Assembly (NCBI GenBank): GCA_032358165.1
Contig: JAALGY010000004.1
Span: forward strand, 124,001 to 188,000
From: Diplosphaera chodatii
Taxonomy: Eukaryota; Chlorophyta; Trebouxiophyceae; Prasiolales; Stichococcaceae
Reading direction: 5' to 3'
DNA: 64,000 bases
This document shows positions 56,186 through 64,000 of this stretch, one piece after another. Position 1 is the stretch's first letter; every line of letters begins with the position of its first letter. Made by a program: the position numbers and the translations under genes. The notes below the pieces were generated by a model. It made no database searches and was not told where the DNA came from. It worked only from the letters and a program-made list of their open reading frames with translations.

Positions 56186-59100
56186 ATGGACAGCTTGCGC
56201 ATCGGTGGCAGAACATGTCTTCTGCCCGCCACAAGCAGCTTGCATCTGCAGCGTCACGCCCACCGGCAGCGCCAATTGTTTGTGCAGCAGCCCAGATCAC
56301 AGGCGCAGCGCGCGGGCCCAAAGAAGAATCGATCGCAGAAGAAGCAGGGCAGTAGATCCAATGGCACAACACCATCAGTTTCTGCAGATCAGTCCGCCCA
56401 GGTAACATCAGTTCCCCGCTGTGCAATAATTTGATCAGGCTGCGCTCGCCGAAATTCGGCCAAGGGAGACTCGGCCAAGGGAGACTGGGATCGCATGCCT
56501 CACAAGCAGCTCAGCAAGGGTTTCCCGTCATCACGCAGTCGGCGAGCGATGGCCGCGAGGATTTGGCCGCCGAGATCGAGCGGCTGCGGTCTGAGAATGC
56601 GCGCATCAAGCAGAAGCTCGTGAGCGCGGCAGACACGCTACGTCAGAGTGGCATTGCTGGCGCAGACGCTGATCGCCTCACCCGCCGCGGTAAGCCTTGG
56701 CACCGTGCTGCTCGCTGCTTTGCGTTTTCTGGCATGCACGCATCCTGGCATCCTGGAGGCAGGCAGAATGGCAGCGGCATTGTGGCGACGGTGCTGCTGC
56801 CGATGCCTGACAGGAGGAGCAGATGCAGCGCAAGCATCCTTGGAGCCGACCGGCGCCAGGAGCAGCGACAATGGTGGCGCTGCCACACCCACGAGCAGCG
56901 CAGCGGGGGCCTCGTCGGACTCGGCAAAAGCCACCGAGGGCGTCGCAGCGTCGCGCGAGTTTCTGGAGTACCAGCCCCCGGCCGGTACGCAATCCAGCAG
57001 CACTGCGGGCCCCGGCAGCAACCCCGACACCGCAGCGCCCTCGTCAGCGGCAGCAGCAGCACCAGCGTCAGCAGCTGCTGCCGCCCCTGCTGCTGCTTCT
57101 GCCCCTGCAGCCGATCCTGCGCCCGCCGCTGCTGCAGCGCCGGACCTGGCTGCACCGCAGAAGCAGCAGCAGCCGCCGCAGAACGGCAGCAGGCAGGGGC
57201 CAGACGGGGCGCCGCAGCAGAGGGCGGCGGAGGGCGTGGAGCAGGCCGAGCAGCTGCTGGACATCGTCTTCGTGTCCTCGGAAGCAGGTGACCTGTGCGC
57301 TGTTCACAATAGCAGCACAGAGTAAATATTGCACACCCACCACGCCCTGGCTGTTCACATGACCACATGCGGTGCTGTATCGCGTGCAAAGCGGCCAGAA
57401 CTGCGGCTGCGGTGCATGAAAGCATGTGAGCGCTGGGCAGGCCCCTGGAGCAAGACGGGCGGCTTGGGCGATGTGGTCGGCAGCCTCCCTGTAGCGCTCT
57501 CACGGCGCGGGCACCGCGTCATGGTTGTCACCCCCAGGTGAGAGTCCCTGATGCAGGGCATGCGCGCGGTGTCTGGCATCAGTCTGATTCTGGCAGACGC
57601 TTTGCATGACGGGTTTGTGGGTCGAGTGGCAACAGCCGCAGCTGCTGGCCGTCTACTGTACAACAGTTGCAGGCCAGCTGACCCAGAGCCGATCACGCGG
57701 CATGCAGCACTGCAGCACAGACACAGGAACATTAGCGGACAAAACTGCTGTGCAACAGGTACCAAAATGGCACAAAGACCGACCAGCTGTATGACGTGGC
57801 GGCTGACCTGCAGCAGCCAACGACGCTGGCGATGGGCGCCTGCGGAGAGGTGACCCATGCGCCATGCCTGCTCTGGCCGGACACGTGTCGACTGCATTGC
57901 TGGTGTGGAAGTGATGATCCGGGTGTGCGCCGTCGGGATCGAAAGGGTTCAGCGAGCCTGAGCAGTTCCCAGGTGTCACACCTAAACGTGCAGCAAGATG
58001 CGGTTCCTGAAACCACAGTCAAAGATCGGCAATGCGTGAAGGGTGCCCCTGTGCGGCTGCAGGTGACGGTGAACTACTACCACGCGCACCAGCAGGGCGT
58101 CGACTGGGTGTTCGTCGACCACCCCTGCTTCCACCGCCCAGGTGGCTGCCTGCCGTCTGCATGACCAAGTGGACGCTGCTCCTACGGGGCGGTCTGTCGC
58201 TCGCAAGCTGGTGCATGTTTCCACCGCTCACCACGCCATGCAACGTGCCCAAACGCATGCGCCGGGCAAGCGCCGCGTCACAGCACAGCCGCCGCAGCTG
58301 CCCGAGCTGCTCGCGCCGCATGCAGGCGGGCTGTACACCGACGAGCACGGCGTGTTTGGGGACAACCAGTTCCGGTTTGCGCTGCTGAGCCTGGCGGCGT
58401 GCGAGGCGCCGCTGGTGCTCAACATCGGCGGCCACAGGTGCATGCACCCGTCCACGCTCAGCACACAGTCACACCGAGCCGTTGGCAGCCTGCTGAGCTG
58501 GACGTGTGACATACTGCATCGTTCGGCTGGGCGCCAGCCTGTGTCTCACGCAGCAGCTGCCGCTGCACGTCTGCCTCACGAGGCTGAGCTGCAGCAGGAG
58601 TGCGAGCTGGGGATTGCAGCTGTGCGCTGTTCTTAGTGTACCCCAAGGGGCCCTCAACTCTGAGGTCACGTCATGTGCAGGATCGGATGGCCGCCCGGCT
58701 TCCCGTACGGCGACCGCTGTGTGTTTGTCGCCAATGATTGGCACGCAAGCCTGGTCCCGATCTACCTCGCAGGGCGGTACCGCCGCCATGGCGTGTACAA
58801 GGTGCAGGCCATGGTTGCATCCTGCAACCAGCATTCCACAGCATTCACTGCTGTGTCCGCATGTGCTTCTCACCAATACTACCAGCTGCATGCATCATGA
58901 GTGCTGTGGAATCACAGAGCATGGCATGAAGGAATGCGTCTGGGCTGGTATAGGACGCTCGCGCCATCCTGGCGATTCACAACATGGCGCACCAGGGGGT
59001 GGAACCCGCGGCCACATTCGCCAACCTGGGCGTGCCAGACGACATGTGCGCTCCTGCAGATGCCGTCACACACATGTGGCCCGGGCAGATTGTGTTGCTG

Positions 59101-61817
59101 AAAGCTGCCCCGCTGTCGCACGTGCGTGTGAAGCGCACAGCTAGCTGTGCATGTCGCCCTTGGCCAACTGGGCGAATGATCGGCTTGCGCCTCTCAGCCA
59201 CATCTCGACGCTACCCTGAGCCGATTCTGTACCCCTTTCAGGTACGACCCCATGGGGTGGGAGTACCCGACCTGGAGCCACATCAACGGGCCGGCCGTCA
59301 ACCTGCTCAAGGGCGGCGTGCTGACGGCGGACCGCGTGATGACGGTCTCCAAGGTGCGCCAACCAGGGCGACGAGGCACTGCATTGTTGGCGCATCCCTC
59401 ATGCACCACCGCAGGCCATCGCACAAAAGGTGGCAAGTAAGCGGGCAGCCCATGAGATGTGACGCGAGCAGCACAGGCATGACCGCTGAACAAGATGTTG
59501 GGCACATCTCCTCGGCAGGGCTACGCGTGGGAGATCACCACGGCGGAGGGCGGCTGGGGGCTGGACGGCGTGCTGCAGGGGGTGCAGCACAAGCTGGACG
59601 GCATCGCCAACGGCATCGACACGACGGAGTGGAGCCCGGACACCGACGCCCACCTGCCCGCCCGCTACTCGGCCGCCGACATGTCGGGTGGGGCCCTGCG
59701 CATTGGGGTCTGAGGGTCTCTGAGCTGCCTCGTGGCGGGTGGTGTGCGTACAGCGTCAGTTGGGCCCGCTGGCCAGGGTGCAGCCGTCCGCCCAGAGTGC
59801 CCTTGTGCCAGACTGCGCCGATGCTGTGGTCGGCTCTTCCATGGTCCGAGTGGCAACAGGCAGCCGCAATGTGCTGCAGCAAACAGGGCTGGGCCAGAGC
59901 GGGCTGCTGCTGGCTCTCTGGCATCACGCCCACCTGCGCTCAGTGCACCTAGGTGCAACTGCAGGCAAGGCGGAGTGCAAGGCCGCGCTGCAGCGGGAGC
60001 TGGGCCTGCCGGAGGACCCGTCCATCCCACTGCTGGGCTTCATTGGCCGCCTGGACTTTCAGAAGGTAACCGACCTTTACACCAGCACTGTAGCCTGGCA
60101 AGTGCCTGCCGGTGGCATGAAGCGTACCTGCTAAAATGACGAACAGCTGCATCCGGGTTGAGACCACCCTGCGCAGCTGGGCTGGCTGGCAGTAGCCTCC
60201 TTCGTGTGAACAGCCATGAGCCCAGCGGCAATGGGATGGCAGCCTCAGGGCTGGTGTTGCTTTGCAGGGCCCAGACCTCGTGCTGTCGGCAGCAGGGGAG
60301 TTGGCATCCCGCAATGTGCAGGTGACACCAAGTAGCCAGCCTGTACCTGCTTGCCATGCAGGCGTGACACTAGAGTGACATTCATGTGGGGTGCTTCACC
60401 TGTGCACGTACATCTGGGCCTTGTCTTGCCCCCGCATGTCCATGCTCATATGCAAACTGGTCCTCACATGTCAGATCACCCGCCATGCCACAAACACATC
60501 AGCATGTTGCAAATTTGCATTCTGTTGTTGAGTGCAGCTGGTGATGCTGGGCAGCGGCGGCGAGGAATACGAATCAGCGATGCGCGATAGTGAGCGGCAG
60601 TTCCCGCAGCACTTCCGCGGCTGGGTGCGCGGATGACCTTGCGCATGGGTACCAAGGCCCTGTCCTGCCCACCCTGCAGCTGCATGGCTCACCAGAGGCA
60701 GCAGTGGCAGAGCCTGGTCCTGTGCGGAGAGATGCCTGCCCATGCTGTGGAGCCATTGCTGAGCAATCAGTTGATGAAGTACCCGGCAGCACGACTCCTG
60801 CTGGACCTGCGCTCTTGATAGGCAGTCCCGCTCAGCATTCGTGCCTCTTTTCCCATGCTGCAGGTGGGCTTCTCGGTGCCGGTGGCCCACCGCATGGTCG
60901 CCGGCTGCGACGCGCTGCTCATGCCCTCCCGCTTCGAGCCGTGCGGCCTGAATCAGGTGCGCGCGGCGCTGTGCTCAGGCTGCTGCTGCAGATGACACGG
61001 TGCATGATGAGGCGGTGCAGGAATACGTGTTGCATCACAGCTGCAGCGTATGGGCATGCTCGGCTCAGTCGTCACTACTTGGACACGGGGCCTCCCTGCG
61101 ACTGCAGCTGTTTGCCATGGCGTACGGCACGGTGCCGATCGCGCACGCTACAGGGGGCCTGCGCGACACCATCGCCCAGTTCCAGCCCGACAAAGCCGGT
61201 GTGCTGTTGTGTCACCCCAGCACTCCTTGTAGTCTGCACAGTGCATGATTGGTATGGAGCACCAGTGGAAGCTGCAAGCTGTGCCAGACCATCAGGCCTC
61301 CTCTACAGCTGCTGTGATGTGATGAGGCGCCCTCAGAAGGTGTCTGTGGACTGTTGTGTTTGTGTCTCGTCAACTGATGTGCGCCTGATGTGCAGGTACC
61401 CCCGAGTGCGGCACCGGCTTTGTGTTCAGCCCGCCGGAGGCCAATGCGATGCTGCAGGCCATCGACCACGCAGTGCACCTCTTCAGGTGCGGCATTGCTC
61501 AAGACTTGGCGGACATGACGACCTCCTATGTGTCACGTAATCTTGCTGACATGCAGCCAGGCGAGAGGCCCATGGCAGGCGGCCTTCAGCTGTTGCATTG
61601 TGCCTCTCTGCTCTGACGCAGTGCGGGAGCTGCTTGTGACTGGCCACATGCTCTGCCTCTCAGGGTTGTGCACATCGCATGCAGGAACGACCAGCGGGCG
61701 TGGCAGGGGCTGCAGGCGGCGGGCATGGCGCAGGACCTCAGCTGGGAGAAGGCGGCGGTGGAGTACGAGCAGATCTTCGGGTGGGCGCTCATGGACCCGC
61801 CTGTGAGGCCGTGGTAG
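56186..61817 (+). CDS. SSI: Soluble starch synthase I (GT5), chloroplast
   Basis: Transfers glucose from ADP-glucose to alpha-1,4-glucan ends in plastid starch synthesis. Exon 1 (56186-56401) encodes a basic transit peptide ([20 protein letters not shown]). Exon 2 (56515-56689) has a short coiled coil ([16 protein letters not shown]). Exon 3 (56814-57287) is an Ala/Pro-rich linker ending [11 protein letters not shown]. Exon 4 (57441-57537) gives [20 protein letters not shown], the N-terminal ADP-glucose-binding KTGGL. Later exons read [152 protein letters not shown] ... [25 protein letters not shown] and [20 protein letters not shown], stop 61815-61817. [12 protein letters not shown] and FGDNQFR are typical of the SSI class rather than SSII-SSIV. 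Phases agree where tested. It appears complete and functional. Confidence 0.93.
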
Positions 61818-62533
61818 TGGTAGTGCCTTGGCTTGTCGCAGCCGGCAGCCAGCGTCCGGATGGGAACACAAAAGTGCGGACGTGGCCTATTGTTGTTTTG
61901 AGAGCAGCTTTGAGTGCGCGGGGGCCGATAGTCTCCTGGCAGGCGAAGCATCGGTTGGTTGCCTTCGGTGACAGCACACAAACCCGAAAATGGTTCCACA
62001 GCCGGACTACCACCTTCCTACAATGCTCGACACACATGGAACGAATCTCCTCGACCCAGGCGCTTCTGCAGATGCATGCCCTTGTTGTTGCAGCTCCTTG
62101 CAAGTGCACATGGATGGCCCCAGAGCATGCGCAGCGACCGATCGTTCCTCTGCTGAGTGGTGTGCCACTGATATGGACACATCCTCGGAAGCAGCCATTG
62201 CCATTGCCGAAAGACCGGCTTTGCTTGAGCTTGACGACGACAGCAAACTGGAGACCGCTGCTGCTATGACTGCGTCATGTCCAGCATGCGGCTTCCAGCT
62301 GCCAGCCGCCAGCAGCACCCGGTGAGTGGATGCAGCCACAGGACAAAATGCGCTACCGCCGGTCCGTCTTGCCGTTGCCGCGCTTGCCTGCACATCAACC
62401 ACATCGCATTTTGTACAGACGCACTCCAGCCCGTAGCCGAGATGCAGGTCGGACGATATACTGCGGCAACACGAGTGCACAGCCCTGCACTGTGACGCTG
62501 TGAAGCGTTCATGCAGGGTGTCGTGCATGCCGG
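61818..62533. other. Tail-to-tail region between starch synthase and NOG1
   Basis: Contains the 3' UTRs of both genes. A plus-strand open segment (about 62110-62325, ending TASCPACGFQLPAASSTR) and a long minus-strand open frame overlap here, but neither has coding context. Confidence 0.4.
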
Positions 62534-64000
62534 TCAGCAGCGTGCACCCGAGAACAGGTGCTTGGGCTTGAGGTCGGGGACGTGCCGGTCGCCCTCTCCC
62601 TGCAGCCACAGCCACAAAGGCGATCAGCTTCCAGCACCAGGCAGCGGATGCCCCCCGCACCCGTGCACAGCAGGCTCGCACGCCGCATCTGCAGCTGCGC
62701 AGCCGCCAGCCTCGGGCCTGCCGCCGGGCCGAGGCAGGCCCTGGCAGCGACTGCTGGACGTCTGTAAGGTGCTGCACAGTATCTGCTGCCAGACTGTGCA
62801 GCCCAGGAGACGCGGCACGCACGACCTATCTGATAAACGTGTTCAGCCCGGCGCACCTTGCGGGCCATCTTGCCGGCCCGCCGCTGCGCGCGGTCCGCCG
62901 CCTTGACCGCCGCGTTGCGCTGCCCGGCGTTCTTGAGGCCCGACCCCGCCAGCGGCTTGGCCACCGACAGCGCGCGGCCGCGCGACATGGACCTACGCAT
63001 GGGGGCCAGGCGCCACCGCGGGTCAGGCCAGATGGCGGAAATTGCCGCTGGTCGTGCTGCCGAGAAGCAGGCGGAAGCGAAAGGAAGCACAGCAACCACG
63101 CGTGCGGCCTGCAGGCAGCTGGGCGATGCATGAGCGGCGCACGGCCTGCCGGCCCGTGCTGCGGCTGCGCCGCGCACAAGGCTTCTCTGACGCGTTCCCC
63201 TCCTGCTGTCCATGGCGCTGCACTCAGCCAATAATAATAATGATCCATCCTAATCACCTGGACTTGGAGCTGTGGATGCGCTTCTTGGGCTGCGCGGGGG
63301 TGCCGTCCACGTCCATGGCGTCGCCGTCGCCGGCGGCGCCCCGCGACTCGCTGCGGGTGCGCTTGCGGGCCACCCTGGAGCGGGAGCGCTCCCGTGCGCG
63401 CGCCACCGCCGCGCTGGCGTCGATGCCCACCGCCGCCAGCGACGCCTGCGACATCGGCGGCGGAGGCGTCGAGGCAAAGACCCAAAGGGGTTTACACATC
63501 CATCGGCCACTTTTATATGTCTACAGTGAGACAAGGGCGTGCCACCCGAGGCTGTCGATCCACTCTTGGGAGAGCTCTGGCCGCTTTGTGAGCCCTGGCA
63601 GACCCGATGCACGCTCGTGTGTGCAAGGCGGGGTTCGGAGCAGGAAGTGGGTTCCCCGCCGCACCCGCATGTTGTCGGTGGTGGAGGTGCGGCCGGCGTC
63701 GGCGCGGCGCGGCAGGATGGACTGGTTGTTGGCGGCGCCCTTCTTGCGCCGGTGCGCCGCCAGCACCCTGCAGCGTGTTTGAGTGTCTGGCATCCCGCCT
63801 CGAGATGGCGCGTGCCACGGCAACTCCCAGTTGCAGATTCGACAAGCTGGTGAAGCGGCCGTGGGTCATGGCTGGCAGCCGCACCCGGGTTCCGGCCACC
63901 AAGGTCTGCACAAGCATGCACGCGAGAGGGGTCTGGGAGCATGCCAAGGCACAAGCTGAACGGCGGCCGCACCGCTGCTTGCGGTCGCGGATGGCGCTCA
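62534..64000 (-). CDS. NOG1: Nucleolar GTP-binding protein 1 (NOG1), C-terminal part (5' end outside window)
   Basis: NOG1 is a GTPase of 60S ribosomal subunit assembly; its long C-terminal tail threads through the pre-60S particle. Only tail exons are present. From the right edge: SAIRDRKQ joined to RVLAAHRRKKGAANNQSILP ... STTDNMR (about 63662-63768), the equivalent of the 'AIRKKK' segment. Then LAAVGIDASAAVARARERSR ... GDAMDVDGTPAQPKKRIHSS (about 63258-63450), matching the family's 'R.RS.SR......DAMDVD' region. Then SMSRGRALSVAKPLAGSGLK ... QRNAAVKAADRAQRRAGKMA (about 62825-63000). The last exon is GEGDRHVPDLKPKHLFSG then ARC, stop 62534-62536. The family ending normally continues K(R/K)..GK..RR after LFSG; here it stops three residues later, so the usual basic tail is missing or lies in an unseen alternative exon. 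The GTPase domain lies beyond the window. Confidence 0.9.

Noticed and set aside
56643..57503. Long Ala/Cys-rich minus-strand frames opposite the starch synthase linker
   Set aside because: They are shadows of the low-complexity GC-rich linker; the plus-strand frame joins in phase to the KTGGL exon.
1..64000. tRNA, rRNA, CRISPR arrays, transposons with terminal repeats
   Set aside because: I looked for tRNA T-loop motifs, regularly spaced repeats and transposase signatures and found none I could support.

Overview
The window is GC-rich nuclear DNA of a green alga (Chlorophyta, probably Chlorophyceae). Genes are broken into many short exons. Introns usually end in TGCAG|G and start with GTGAG or GTGCG, and TGTAA poly(A) signals are present. 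Recognised proteins include plastid Psb27, an SSI-type starch synthase, pherophorin-like and (Ser-Pro)n matrix proteins, HVA22 and NOG1. A short interstitial (GGGTTTA)n tract hints at an Arabidopsis-type telomere, unlike the TTTTAGGG of Chlamydomonas reinhardtii. All gene models were built by eye from reading frames, splice sites and phase continuity; start codons and terminal exons are the weakest parts.

Left part (1-25.5 kb). The minus strand holds the 5' part of an unrecognised membrane protein gene and Psb27. The plus strand then carries three tandem paralogues of a TIR / NB-ARC (STAND ATPase) architecture: NLR1 (3977-6906), NLR2 (7866-10917) and NLR3 (16555-22008). Their exon boundaries match. 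Only NLR3 continues into a long kinesin-light-chain-type TPR array. NLR2 has valine where the TIR catalytic glutamate is expected. A bZIP gene with an NRRAQKRFRERQ basic region lies between NLR2 and NLR3, followed by a poorly coding stretch with a 102-bp in-frame repeat. A plastid-targeted DUF3598-like protein follows NLR3.

Middle part (25.5-46 kb). A large minus-strand gene encodes a secreted mosaic protein: cysteine-rich Eph/TNFR-like modules, then two copies of a module made of a Pro-Ser rod, an NDGSVCCI exon, a RN[IV][ST]L exon and a GCFSCYAETGACARCLP exon. The exons of the duplicated part are flanked by phase-1 introns. Next come two related F-box/LRR genes arranged head to head around a short shared promoter, a type-II membrane protein that may carry a glycosidase-like beta-propeller, and an unrecognised gene with a MIR-like segment.

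Right part (46-64 kb). These are a J-domain protein with a C-terminal hydrophobic segment, a secreted protein joining a pherophorin-like domain to an SdrD-B-like domain (with the telomere-like tract in an intron), an HVA22/REEP protein with a Met-Asn-Gly tail, a complete starch synthase I (GT5), and the C-terminal part of nucleolar GTPase NOG1 cut by the window edge.

The most interesting locus is the TIR-NB-ARC(-TPR) cluster, which looks like an algal counterpart of plant NLR and bacterial TIR-STAND immune genes. Its immune role is inference.
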